Of a DNA stretch of 41,120 nucleotides, positions 1-15,000 are shown piece after piece. The notes beneath the pieces were generated by a model. It did not search any database and was not told the origin of the DNA. It saw nothing but the letters and a program-made list of their open reading frames with translations. Numbering within the stretch: the first letter of the stretch is position 1; each line of letters starts with the position of its first letter. This stretch comes from CAJBVG01 sp044337515 (GTDB lineage: Bacteria > Bacteroidota > Bacteroidia > Sphingobacteriales > Sphingobacteriaceae), in contig JBIINK010000019.1 of assembly GCA_044337515.1 (NCBI GenBank), positions 1 through 41,120 on the forward strand. The letters run 5' to 3'. Position numbers and translations under genes: made by a program.

Positions 1-3000
1 GCTATTGCAGTTACTACAATTGTATCGGTAATTGTTGCGCACGTTTGCGGTGTTAACGTATCACATAACTGATACGTTACTGGATAAGTTCCCGGCGGGG
101 TTCCTGCAGCAACCGAGATTGCTCCCGTTGTTGTATTAAGTGTGATGCCCGATGGCCATGTTCCACTTGTTGCAACCGTTGCATTACCTGCCGTACCTAG
201 CGTTGCAGGCGCGCCGTTAATAATATCATTTGCTGCAATATTATTGATTGCTACTCCACCTGTTGCCGGTGCAGTTCCATTTTCTCCAACTGCACTTGAT
301 GTTGCTGCTACTAAAATCGTATCGGTAATTGTTGCACAAGTGATTGGTGTTAATTTATCACATAATTCATACGCTACTAGGTAAGTTCCTGGCGGGGTTC
401 CTGCAGCAACCGAGATTGCTCCTGTTGTTGTGTTAAGTGTGATGCCCGATGGCCATATTCCGCTTGTTGCAACCGTTGCATTGCCTGTAGTGCCTAGTGT
501 TGCAGCTACTCCGTTTACTTGATCGTTTGCCGTAACATTATTGATTGCTACTCCTCCAGAAACTGGTATATTTCCTTTCTCTGAATTAACAGTAATAACA
601 GGACTAACTACAATTGTATCTGTAATTGTTGCACAAGTCATTGGCGTTAATATATCACATAACTGATACGTTACTGGATAAGCACCTGGCGCTGTTCCTG
701 CATCAACCGAGATTGCACCTGTTGTTGTATTAAGCGTAATGCCTACTGGCCATGTTCCACTTGTGGCAACAGTTGCATTACCTGCTGTGCCTAGCGTTGC
801 AGGTGCGCCGTTAATAATATCGTTAGCTGCAACATTGTTAATTGCATTACCGCCTGTTGCTGGCGCTGTACCATTTTCTCCAACTGCACTAGCTAATGCA
901 ACAACATTAATTGTTACTAATTGACGAGTCGGACTACTACATCCGGTTCCATTTGGATCGTATTGTTCTACATAATAATTAGTAAGCCCCAAACTTGCAG
1001 TTGATGGAATAATATTACCTACTAATAAATTGCCTCCAGTTTGCGCATCATACCACCTTAATACATAAGTAGGATTTGTAACACTAGCTGCTAGTTCAAG
1101 AGCCGTTGCATTTAAATTATAAGTTTTATTACTTGTACTGATATTTGCAGCAGCTAAATTATTGTTTACTACTTGTAGGGCATTAGATGCTAATGAAAAA
1201 CAGCCCGATGAACTTTTAGCAAATAAATAATAATTTCCAACTACTGTAATAGTTGTTTTATTACTTACTAAATTTGAGTTACTAGGATTCGCAGCAACCG
1301 TATGCCATTCATAAGTAATGCCTGAAATTGTAGCTGGTTCGTAATTTGTTAAATTAACTGATGCAGGACTACAGTAACTTGCAATTGTATTAGAAATATT
1401 AGGTGTTGCAGGCAATGGATTTATAGAAATTACTGATGCACTTGAAATTGCTTGACAAGTATTCGCATCTACCACTTTCAATTTATAATCTCCAGTTTGT
1501 ACTGGAGTATAATTTGAAGTGTTTGCTCCAATTATATCTACTCCATTTAATTGCCATTGATAACTTGGACCACCAGTTCCTGTTAGCGTGATGCTCTCTC
1601 CTGCACATACGGTGTTTGCTGTAGCAATGAAAGTTGGCGATGGTAATGGGTTAACTGTTACTGAAATTGCAGCTGTTGCATTTGTACCCACCACAACATT
1701 TGAAGAACCTCCAATTGGTGAATTATTCGCATCTAAAAATTGCGCAGCATATGAACCTGATTGACTTGCAGTATAGTTAAATGCATCTTGTAAAGGATTA
1801 ATTGGCACGCCATTATTTAACCATCTAAGAGAAGTTGCACCTGCTGCTAACGTTGTAGTTAAAACAACTGAACCAGGCGCGCAAAAAGTAGTTACTCCAT
1901 TTGCACTCGCTGTTGGCAATTGCGAAACAGTTGTAATCCCACTGTAAACAGCACAAGTTCCATTACTAATTAAAACTTTATAATCACCAATGGCACTCAC
2001 TGTTAATGTGCTTGCACTTTGACCCGTAATTACAGACCAGTTAGCACTATTAGTCGCTTTTGAATACCAAGTATAAGATGGTGTACTCGTATTTGTGTTT
2101 GCAGTTAAAACAATACTTCCACCAGTTAATGAAACAGATGCACCTTGTGTAATACTTGCCGTTGGAATTGGCACAACAACCACCGTTGTTGATGCGCTCG
2201 AATTGCTATTTGAAATAGAACAACCAGCAGCTAAGGTTGCCGTTAAAGAATAAACACCAGATTGAGTTGCTACATAACTTGCAGCAGTTGCACCACCAAT
2301 TGGTAATACATCTTTATACCATTGATAGGTAACATTATTTACTGGAGTAGTGCTTAACGTTAAACTGCTTCCTTCACATATATTTAACAAACCACCAACT
2401 GAAATACTCGGCGCCAATGGGCTTGGATTTAAAACAGCTGCTGCTGAAGTAATATTTCCGCATGCATTAGAAACAATACATCTATACTGAAAATTATTTG
2501 CAGTAACAGGTGCTGCAGATAAACTTAAAGTGGCAGTTGCAAATCCTGAATAAGTAATTCCAGTATGATTTGGAATATTTCCTGCGGTAATATTTGTCCA
2601 AACATTTGCACTTGTTGATACTTGCCATTGATAGGTTAATACAGTAGTACCACCTAACGCAGTAATTGTAAAAGTAGTTGCATCTGTTGCGCATTTTAAA
2701 CTATTTGCAGGTTGAATTGAAATAGTTGGAGCGATATTAATACTTAAACTTACCGCATTAGAATTTGCAGCATAACCAGAAGCATTGGTACTCACAACTC
2801 GATATCTATAGCCATTAATCGAAATTGGCGCAGCCGATAAAGTTAAATAAGATAAGGTATTAGTTGAACTAAAATTAGTATAAGTAACACCGCTATCTGT
2901 TTGTCCTAAGCCTGCAATAATATCTACCCAATCGGTTCCGTTTTTACTTCGTTGCCATTTAAATGAAACGGAACCCGCTGTACCCGTTTGTAGCACTACA

Positions 3001-6000
3001 TTTGTACTAGAGAATAAAACACCAGGTGACGAGCTTGTTGCGCAAATTGCCGCAGGAGCTGTTAAGGTATAATTGTTATTTAATAAACATTTATTTTTTG
3101 TGTTATCTAATGCAAAATTTGAATAAGTAGTTGTATAGTTTATTGTTCCTGCAGGTGATCCCTCATATGTATTTAATAAACCATTTGCATTTGCATCTAA
3201 TCCAGTTGGATAGTTAATAGTACCAGTTGCAGTATTCGAGCTACCCGCCTCCACTGCATCGGCACAACCATCACCGTCCGAATCTAAATCTAAACTATTT
3301 GGAATACCGTCATTGTCTGTGTCCAAAGGTTGGCAATTGAAGTACCCAAAGCCATTTTCTGTAACTCCTGCTTCGTACCAAAATTGGTTGGTTCCTAAAG
3401 TAACTCTGCTATCATATCCAATAGTTAAATTGGTTGAAGTACTAGTCGCCGTAAACGTTACCGAGCGTAAACCTGTTCCAGTTAAATAGGTAGAACCTAA
3501 TTCTATCCCCGAGAAATTATCAACTGCTTCAAAATACGGCTTAACAGCTCCAACATCAACAAAGTTACTTTTTAAGAAAATGTTAAATGTATAAGTTGAG
3601 CCTGGGTTCGTTTTATAGGTTTTAAAGATTTTACCAGCAATTGGTGAAGTAAAAGATCCTTGTAAATCAAATTCAGGAACCCCATTAATAAGCCCCATAT
3701 AATCGAAATCAGAACGACTAACCCCTGCAGTTGGATCAAAATCAAAGGCATTCCATCCTGAACAATGACTAAAAATTCCATATCCATTTGAAGATAATTG
3801 AGTTGGAGTACAACTTGCAAATACATCTATTGTTGAACAATTAGCATACTCCGCATTATCTACCACCCCATCATTATCATCATCAATATCGACAATGTTT
3901 TTAATACCGTCACCATCTGTATCCGTACACGCATTTAGTGTTGAAACTATCGCATAATTTGTATAGGTAGAATTATAATTTACTGTTCCGGCAGTGGTGC
4001 TGCTTTCGTAGTTGTTTAATAATCCATTGGTATTTGTATCTGTTCCTGTTGGGTACACTGTTGTGCTTGTTGCAGTGGTTGAGCTTCCTGCTTCAATGGC
4101 ATCGGCACAACCATCGTTATCACTATCTAACTCTAATGAATTTGGAATACCGTCTCCATCGGTGTCAGGATTACAAGTACGAACTGTAAAATAGGCTTCT
4201 TGAACCCATCCTGAAATGGTACCCGAAACAGATGTTCCGAAAATTCTATATTTTGAATAGGCCGTATAATTAGTAGCCATATTAAATTTATACGAATTAC
4301 TGGTTCCTGTTATTGGTGCGCTTGTTCCAAAAACTTGGTTCGTTGCAATTGTCTTCCAAACGGTTCCGTTCCAACCTTCTATGTTGTAGGTTCCAGTGCT
4401 TCCAAGTGGGAAGTTCCCCGCCTGACTGCTCAATTCAATCAAACTTAGCACTCTTGCCGCAGGCAAATCAAATTGTAAAATAGTTTGATTTAAGAATGTC
4501 GTCGTTGTATAGGCAGCAATAGCTTCTGTACCATCGAGAATATTGGCTAAAGTACTGCCCCAAGTTACTGTTGAAGAAACACTTACGCCTGTTTTAGACA
4601 TAATAGAAGGGGTGCAATTGAACTCCTCCGTGTCTAAAACCCCATCATTGTCGTCGTCTAAATCAATGAGATCACCTACGCCGTCACCATCCGTATCCAA
4701 ACATAAATTTAAGTTTGCTGCTAATGCATAATCAGCATAAGTAGATATATAATTAACAGTACCAGAAGTAGTAGCGCTTTCGTAATTGTTTAATAAACCG
4801 TTACCGTTTGTGTCTGTTCCTGTTGGATATACTGAAGTACTTGTTGCTGTAGTTGAGCTACCTGCTTCTTTCGCATCAGAACATCCGTCGTTATCTGAAT
4901 CTAGATCTAAACGGTTTGGAATACCATCACCATCTGTATCTGTAGAACAAAACATTGAATAATCCGCGGATTGCGTAATAAAACGTATTTCCCCTAAAGT
5001 AACGTTAAAGTTGTTTGGAATCGTTGCCGGGGTGGCGATTTCCCACCCATTAGAAACCCCTTGATCCATTTGTTGGTCAAACCATACTTCTAAAAGATTA
5101 AAAGTAAATTCAGAAACATTGGCAACAGGCTCAACAAAATAAATTATTTTAGCAGCTGAAGATGGAACTCCAAGATCAAAAGTTTGTGATTTGGCTAAAC
5201 CAGTGGTACAATCCGTCCACGAAACGATAAATTTCTTCATTGGAGCGTCTCCTCCACCATAGGCAGTTGAACCTGGTATCCAAAGTGCTATTCCCTTAAT
5301 ATCTGTAGGGGCAGCTAATGTAAATTTCCAATCGTCAGACATGCCCGCTCCATCATCCGTATAGGCTGCGTTCGAAATTGACGTTGGTGATGAATGTGTA
5401 ATTGTACTTAAAGAAGCTATAGTTGTTGGGGTTGCTGACAACCCACTTCCATCAAATGCTCTATTTGAAGTAGTAACACCCCCAAATTTATTAACTGGAA
5501 TGGTAACAATCGCACTAGGACTTACTAGTTCATTTATTGCATTTCCTTTAAAACAACTGCCACATTCTTTACTGTCTGGTACCCCATCATTATCATCATC
5601 AATATCGATAACATCTTTAATGCCATCACTGTCGGTATCTAAACATGCGTTGACAGTATTTAACAATGCATAATTTGTATAGGTGGATGTATAATTTACT
5701 GTTCCAGCTGTTGTGCCTTCGTAGTTATTTAATAAACCATTCGTATTGGTATCGGTTCCTGTCGGATAAACATTAGTACTCGTAGCGGTAGTTGAACTTC
5801 CAGCTTCAATCGCATCCGAACAACCATCTCCGTCGGAGTCTAAATCTTTACTGTTGACAATACCATCTCCATCTGTGTCACATGCTGTAACTTGTGTGCC
5901 TATAAACACATTATCAATTCCAAAATCATCACTTGTAGCAGTAAAAGCAAAACTTAAAGTATTGGAATTACTAAGAGCTGTTTTTGGAACCTTAACAATA

Positions 6001-9000
6001 ATTTTAGTTGTCGGAATATTATTTGCTACAATGTTTACACTTGAAACATTTACTGTTGCTCCGTTTTTGCCAACCACACTTGCAGTGGTTCCGCCACTCG
6101 GATTATTTATGGTAGCATATATCTTGTTATTTAAAATCACATCCAATGATGCCGTATTCGTACTTGTTATATTATAACCATATCCATTGGTATTAAAATC
6201 AAAAATTATATCTACCGTACTTTCTTCTGCATTGATAACCGGCTTAGCAAAAGTTTGAGAAAGTAAATCATTCGTTGCATTTTCTGCAGAGTTCCACAAA
6301 AATCCAGGAGCATAATAAGCCCAATTTGCACTCCCCGTCCAACCAGTTTTATTTACATCAAATGTGCCGTTTACTAAAATATTGTTAGTGCTAGCCGGAC
6401 ATTCTACTAAATCTAAAACGCCATCATTGTCATCATCTAAGTCGAGTAAATCTGGAACACCGTCTGTATCTGTATCTCTACAAGCACTTACAGCAGCATC
6501 TGTTGCAAAAGTGTAAGTATAGGCACCATTGTATATACCACTTTCTGCAATAGTTTCTAAACCATTTGCAAAACCGTTGGCACCATATGGAGCCGGTATA
6601 ATACTTGTTGTAGTTTTAGCATTCGAAGCTACTCCCGAAGTTGTAACATAAGTAGTTCCAGCTTCCACTGCATCTGGACAATTATCGCCATCACTGTCTA
6701 AATCTAAACGGTTTGGAACACCATCTAAATCGGTATCTAATTCGGTGCAGGTTAAAATAGCAGGGCGCGTAGCATCCGTTAAAATAACACCTGTTAAAGA
6801 AGAAGTTCTATAAGAACTTAGCACCAATTTATAATCCGAAACAATTCCTTGGAATGCTTTTTGAGTGACTCCATTGATTGCAGCAGTTACATAACCCGTA
6901 GCAGAAATATCTATACTTAATTCATCTGTTAAAGAAATAGGAACGTTAAAATCCCAGGTAGTTGTAAAGTATCCATATGTATTAGTTGCCGGTGAATAAA
7001 ACTTATACCCTTCATCGTTATAATTTGCAGGTGTTTGCGCTTTAGTGATTGGATGTAATCCAAACAATTCATACCCTGTAGTTGAATTATGTTTGAACTT
7101 TAAAGAAATAGGCAATTTCAAATTCTGATTTGAGTAAGAAGTTTGCCAATTATCCCCTCCAGCTGTTGTTAAACTATTTGCGGTTTTAGCTGTAATTGCC
7201 GAACCCGTGAAAGTTAAAGTAGTTAAATCAATGCCGCTAGCATTACAATTTGTTTGTTCATTCGTATCCAACACCCCATCATTGTCATCATCTAAATCAA
7301 CAACATCTGGAACCAAATCTCCATCCGAATCTAAACATCCACTGGTGTTAGCATCTGTTGCAAATGAATAAGTATAAGTTCCAGCAAATGCGCCAGATTC
7401 TGTTGATGTTTCTAAGCCGTTTGCAAAACCGTTAGCACCATAATTTGGCGTGCTAGGAATTACACTTGTCGTTAATTTTGCTGCACCGGTAACGCCAGAA
7501 GTACTTAATAGCGTAGTTCCTGCTTCCACCGCATCTGGACAATTATCGCCATCTGAATCTAAATCTAATCTATTAGCAAGGCCATCTCCATCTGTATTAA
7601 TATCTACACAAGTTACTTCTCTAAAATAAATTTCTGTCGCCCAATTTCCATGACCTGTCATGCTTATTGCATAAATTCGATACGATAAAAATGGCTTATA
7701 ATTAGCCGGCATATCGAATTTGATAGAATTCGTTGCAGCAAGAATTGGAGCTGTGTTAGCTACTGCTTGAGAACTTACAATATCAATCCAAGTTGCACCT
7801 TCGTCGTTTGAGCCTTGTATTTTATAAGTACCCCCTGCAATAAAAGGAGTTTGATTTGTAATATTCGCTAGCTCAATTAAATTTAAAACTTTTGGTGTAA
7901 TAAAATTAAATTGGAAAATTGTTTTATTGTTAATTACAGTAGAAGCTGTTGGATACATTTGCTGAAGGAGCGAACCATCAAATAAAGCAGGTAAACCAGT
8001 TAACGTATTTTGGAATGTCCAAGCTATTTCAGAACTTACCGTAACATCTGATTTACTCATAGATGAGCCGGTGCAAGTTTGTTCTACATAATCTAATACC
8101 CCATCGTTATCATCATCTAAGTCGATGATGTCGTTGACACCATCTGTGTCGAAATCTTGACAAGCATTTAAAGTATTATCTGTTGCATAATAATAAGTGT
8201 ATGTACTTTTATACAAATTACTTTCTGCTGAAGTTTTTTCAAGTGTATTATAAAAACCATTTGCACCAAAATCTGATGCCGAACCAGTAAATTTAAAATT
8301 AGCCGTTGTGCTTGTTGTGGTTCCAGCTTCTAATGCATCAGAACATCCGTCGCCATCAGAATCTAAATCTAAATGATTAGGAATTAAATCACCATCAGTT
8401 TGACCAGTTAAACAAGTTGGTTTTGGATTTGCACTAGCAGATGTTGAGGTAGCGAGATTAAATCTAGCCTCATACACTCCTCCGTAATAAGAAATTCCTG
8501 CTACTCCAATAACTCTAAAATATTTAAACTTAGCATTAGTTGCGAGCGTATTAGAAATGGTAAATGTTCCTGTGCTAGCTGAAGAAAATGTGGTTGCTGA
8601 TAAATCTACCCAATTAAAATTATCGCCTGATGCTTGTAATTTGAAAGTACTTGTATTAGGATTTGATAATGGCCAGCTCACCAAATCAAAACTCATTCCA
8701 GTAATAGCAATATAACTCTTGGCGGTAAATTTGAAAATTTCTTTACCCACCCAATCTTGATTTGGAAGAAATCCAGATGGGGTAGTTCCTACACCATCGA
8801 TTGAATTAGTAATAATATAATTAGTTGTATACTGTGTTAACTCACTACTTACCGAAGCTGGCGTAATTAATTCATCTATAGTATAAAAACAAGTCGGCGA
8901 TTCTACTGCATCTAAAATACCGTCGTTGTCATCATCAATATCTAATAAATCTGTTACACCATCAATATCGTTATCGGTACAACCTTTGTAAGTTGAATCA

Positions 9001-12000
9001 ACAGCATAATCATAAGTATAAATACCTTTATACAAATTACTTTCTGCTGCAGTTTTTTCTAGCGTATTATAAAATCCATTTGCACCAAAGTCTGATGCCG
9101 AACCTGTAAATTTATAATCTGCTGTAGTGATTGAAGTTGTTCCTGCTTCTAATGCATCAGAACATCCATCACCATCCGAATCTAAATCTAAATGATTAGG
9201 AATTAAATCGCCATCGTTACGACCAGTCAAACAATTTGCTTTTGTATATTGACTTTGTACAAAAGAATTAGAAAGAACAAATCTCGATTCAGTTACCCCT
9301 CCATAATAGGATGTACCTGTTACACCAATCACTCTATAAAATTTAAATTTTGTATTAGGAAGTAAAGTATTAGTTATACTAAATGTACCCGTATTTGTTG
9401 TAGAAGAAAGAGCAGCAGATAAATCCGACCAAATGCTATTATCGTTTGAGCCTTGTAGTTTAAACTTTTGATTTACATCGGATGAAAGGGCCCAATTTAC
9501 TAAGTCAATATCTATACTAGCAATAGGAATTTGACTAATTGCTGTGTATTTAAAAATAACTTTTCCAACCCAATTTTGCGAAGGTGCAAAAGCAGAAGCT
9601 GTAGCAGCATTCCCATCTAATGCCCTGTCAATTAAATTAGTAGAATATGGAAGTAATTCTGTACTAATATCTATTGGAACAGCTAATTCATCACGATTAT
9701 AAAAACAAGTCGGTGATTCAACTGCATCTAAAATACCATCGTTATCATCATCAATATCTATTAAATCTGTTATGCTATCATTATCGGTATCGGAACATGC
9801 ATTTAAAAATGGAGAAATAGCAAAATCATAATTATAAATTCCTGAATAAATACCAGACTCTGTTGTAATTTCTAATGCATTCGCAAATCCATTAGTGCCA
9901 TAACTACCTGCAGCTACTGCATTTGCTTGGGTTGTAGTCGATGACACGGAGCCATTCGATCCATTTTTTACTGAACCTGAATTTAAAGTTCCTGTAACGC
10001 CAGCTTCTTTCGCATCTGGGCATGCATCTCCATCACTGTCTAAATCTAAATGGTTTGGAATGCCGTCATTATCCGTATCATTTGTACAAGTTAATTTTGG
10101 ATTTGCACTTGGTTGATTAGTTGCTGCTAAATTAAAAGTAGCATTTGCCACCCCACCAAAATTGGAAGTGCCGGCAACACCATATAATCTAAAATACTTA
10201 TACTTTTTACCAGTTTGTAAATTATTTGCAAGTACTAAAGTTGATGGAAATGTTGTCGTTGTTGAAGCAACCGGAGCCGTATTTAAATTATCCCATAGCA
10301 CATTATCTGCCGAACCTTGGAACCTAAATGTACTTGCCGCATCTGTAGAAATTGCTCTAAAATCTAAATCTAAAGTTAAGCTGGTAATATCTATCAATCC
10401 ATTGGCCGTGTATTTTAAAATTTCTTTATTCGCTAAGAATTGTCCAGATTTAAATGCCGAATAAGTCGCAATTAATCCATCAATAGATTTTTCTACAGCA
10501 TAAGTAACCGTTGCATCATATGGTTTCAAATCTGAACTTACCGCAATTGGTTTAGCCAATTCTGATAAACTATAAAAGCAATTTGGAGATTCTATTGCAT
10601 CTAAAATTCCATCATTGTCATCATCTAAATCATATATATCTGACACTCCATCGCCATCAAAATCTAAACATGATTTTATAGTTGAATCTATTGCGTAGTC
10701 ATAAGGATAAATGCTATTGTATATACCATTATCAGTAACTGTTTCTAATGTATTTAAAAACCCATTGCTGCCATAATTTGCATTAACTGGATATTTAAAA
10801 TTAGCAGTAGCATCCGATGTAGTTTTTGATTCGTAAGCATCGCTACAATTATCATTGTCGGAATCTAAATCTAATCGATTCTCGGTTCCATCACCATCGT
10901 TATCACAAAAACCTGCGCTATTAAATGTATTGAATTCGGCGTTTAAATAAGTAGGCGACCAAGTATTATCTTGACCGAAAACAATGGTATTATTTCCTGA
11001 TAAATTAATAGGTACTTTTTGGTAAACCGCGTTAACAAGAATTAATTCTTTATAATTTCCTGTACCATTAACAAAATCATAGCCATAAATTTTAGCATAT
11101 CCATTATTACTAATCTTAACTCTGATTAATGGATATTGTGCAGTATTAGGATAAGTCCAAACTGTACCAGATGGATAAATTGCTGTTCCATCGGCTCTAA
11201 CAATATCGGTGTAAGGATTAGGATATGCATAAGCTGAACCCATTGGAGCAAAATTTAATTCACTTACATTGGTAATATCTACATTGTTTATTTTTAAATT
11301 AAAATTATTATCTAATGTCCAAATATCAATCCATAATTCCTCAGGGAATCCAGTGAAATTTACTGTCTTACTTGCTCCGGAAGCTATGTCAAATCTAGAC
11401 AATAAAGGTTGTATGCCAGGAGTTGGACATTCCACAATATCCAATACCCCATCATTATCATCATCTAAATCTAAAACATCCGAAACACCATCACCGTCTG
11501 AATCTAAACATGTATTTAAAGTTTTATTAATAGCATATGTATAATTATAAGAACCACTATACATTCCACTTTCAGTAGCACTCTCTAAGGAATTTGCAAA
11601 ACCATTATTACCAAATGTAGAAGAACCCGTTCCTGCAACAATCGCATTTTGAATGGTAGTGGTTGTTGTGCCCGAAGCAATAGTTGCACCAGCTAAATTT
11701 GTAACAGATGCAGCAGCTAAGGTAGCTGTAATGCCTTCCTCTTTTGCGTCAGAACATCCATCACCATCCGAATCTAAATCTTGGTGGTTTAAAATTCCAT
11801 CACCATCAGTATCTGAATTACAATTAAATTTTGGATGCGCACTTGGAATATAATCTGTAGCTACATCAAAATAAACTTCATTTGCATAACCCGTATTATT
11901 AATTCCACCACCACTAGACCAAAATATATCATAGTATAAATATTTTTCAGCATTTTGGGTTACTGTAAAAATATTCGCACTAGTGGCATATTGGGTGGTT

Positions 12001-15000
12001 GCTGGATATGGATAGATGGTAGAAGTTTCGGTCGCAGAATTTGAGTTAATGGTGGCATCATAAGTTACTGCAGGTGTTCCAGCGGTTCCAGATAAATTGG
12101 TCCAAGTTGTACCATCATTAGATCCCCTTAAAATTAATTTGGTGTTGTCATTAAAATGAGAATAAATTCCTGTATATCCTAAATAAACTTTTGAAAGTTT
12201 AACAGGAATTTGCATGTTAAATTGGTAAACTTGTCTACCTGTACCCAATGCATTTACTGCTGTGGTAGTAGTTTCCATTCTCACATCATAACTAACTCCA
12301 CTATTTTTACCATCCACTAATTTTTGTGGTTGGTTTTGTGGACTCGTCATAGATAAACTAGAGGTAACTTTAATGTCCGAACGGTTGCCATAATGCCAAT
12401 CATTATCTGAATAAAAACAATCAGGCGATTCAACCGCATCTAAAATACCATCATTGTCATCGTCTAAATCTGTATCATCTGAAATACCATCTCCGTCGGT
12501 ATCCTTACAAGCTGCTAAATTCGCACTTGTTGCAAATGGATCATATAAAGAAACATAGTTTACCACCCCTGTCGTCGTAGTTTCATATGCATTTAATAAA
12601 CCATTAGTATTTCCATCTGTACCTGTTGGATAAACTGTTGTACTTGCCGCGGTAGTTGAACTCTTCGCTTCAATCGCATCACTACATCCATCACCATCAG
12701 AATCTAAATCCAAATGATTAGGGATGCCATCTTTATCTGTATCCGAATCATCACAACCAGATAATAATCCAACCCAGGTATTATTTGCCCCAGCAGTTTT
12801 ATAAAATTCAATACGTTTTACAACACTTAATAGCTGTAATTTAATATTGGAAACATTGGATGTAGAGCCATCAAAAGAAGTTGATGAAGTTTTAGAAGCA
12901 AGGGTTATTGAATTGCCGTTTGTATTATAAGAATTCACATTTACATTCGACCCTAATTGAATGATGTCATTTGCTGATAATTGAATTAAATTATTTTGGT
13001 AATCATATAATTTTAATGAAATAGTCTCTCCTTGATCAATGTCTGCTACAACAAGATTCAAAAGCATAAAGGATCTATCAAACGTAATTGACCCTGAGCT
13101 GGTGGTTCCCGATAATTGAACTACATCAATAGCAGACCCATCTATACGAGTTGAAACTTTTGATAATGTACCTGCAATTTTCTTAAAAATGGCTGTATTT
13201 GTTCCGAAATTTGCTATTGCTCCATCAGTAGTCGGTGCAATAGCGTTTAATGGAGTAGTACAAGATGTGTATTCTGTAATATCTAAAACGCCATCATTGT
13301 CATCATCAATGTCATTTATATCAAATACACCATCACCATCTGTATCCTTACAAGCTGCTATGCTTCTATTAATTGCAAATGGTTCATATTTTGAAGTATA
13401 AGAAATTACACCAGATTCAGCAGCAGTTTCAACTCCATCTGCTAGACCATTTAACCCATATGGCGAAGCTGCAATTGCATTAGATTTTGAAGTGGTACTT
13501 TTTACAACTCCATATAAACCATTTTTAATATCTCCTGAATTTAAGGCACCTGAAACACCCGCCTCTAAAGCATCTGGACAACCATCGCCATCCGAATCCA
13601 AATCTAATCTGTTTGGTATTCCATCATTATCTATATCTAAATCGGAAGCGCCACACAATACCCTAAACTCTCCCAAGAACATATTATACGCCGCAGAAAC
13701 AGTTTGGCCATCTGTACTAACTTGATTTAGACTATTGCCATTTATATCATACCAACCATTTATAATATTTAATTTTACTTTACTTGCATTTAAAAATGTT
13801 TGAGGGAAATTAAAAACCTGTGCGCCAGGATTTGAGCCACTGCCATTTGGTTGTGCAGTCGTGTAAACGCCGGTAGTATATACTTGCCCATTATTAAAAG
13901 TAATTTCTACCGTAAAATCTTTAGGTGGTGCATCGCCGCCACCATAATTATATGCATCGGGCGCCCATAATACTACGCCCCCAATATTTGAATTTGCAGG
14001 CAATATATATTCAATAAAACCTTCAGTTAATGGGTCTTGTAATAGCCAAGCATCACCTAATGTAGCTGGAGCAGTTGCTAAAGCACTAAGACCAGTACCC
14101 GTAAATCCAGTCCCGTCAATTGTGCGAGTAGCCGTACTACCTCCATAAACTGGACTTGAAGTTGCAGACAAAGGTGTTATTAAATCAGCTGAATTGCAAT
14201 TGGTCATTTCAATCGCATCCAAGATGCCATCATTGTCATCATCTAAATCAAAAATATCCGCAACATTATCTCCATCTGAATCAAAGCAGCCACTAATTAA
14301 TGAACTTGCTGCATTCGCATAGGCATAAGATCCAGCATAAATACCACTCTCAGGAATAGTTTCAAGTGTATTCGCAAAACCATTATTGCCAAAAACAGCT
14401 AACCCAGTGCCAGCAATTTTTGCATTTTGTAGAGTTGAAGATGAGGTAAGAAGGCTAGTTAGTATACCTGCTTCTTTTGCATCAGCACAACCGTCGCCAT
14501 CACTGTCTAAATCATTTTGATTTAAAATTCCATCTGAATCTGTATCATTTGTGCAAGTAGGCTTAGGATTAGCACTTGGACTTGCAGATGAAGAGAAAGT
14601 AAATTTCGCTTCATATACGCCCCCATAACTACTTGTACCTGCAACACCAATAAGTCGAAAATATTTAAATTTAGTCGTAGTTTCAAGCGTATTTAAAATA
14701 GTAAAAGTACCTGTAGTAGCTGTAGAATAAGTAGGTGTAGATAAATCAGTCCAATTCACATTATCACCTGAACCCTGTAATTTAAAGGTGCTTGCTTGGG
14801 CACTTGACAAAGCCCAATTCACTAAATCAAAACTTATTCCATTTACTGCGATATAATTTTTTGATGTAAACTTGAAAATTTCTTTACCTACCCAATTTTG
14901 TCCTGTTGAGAATGCAGATGCAGTGGTTCCTACACCATCGGTTGAATTCCCAATGACATAACTTGTTGTGTATTGCGTTAATTCACTACTTACAGAAGCT

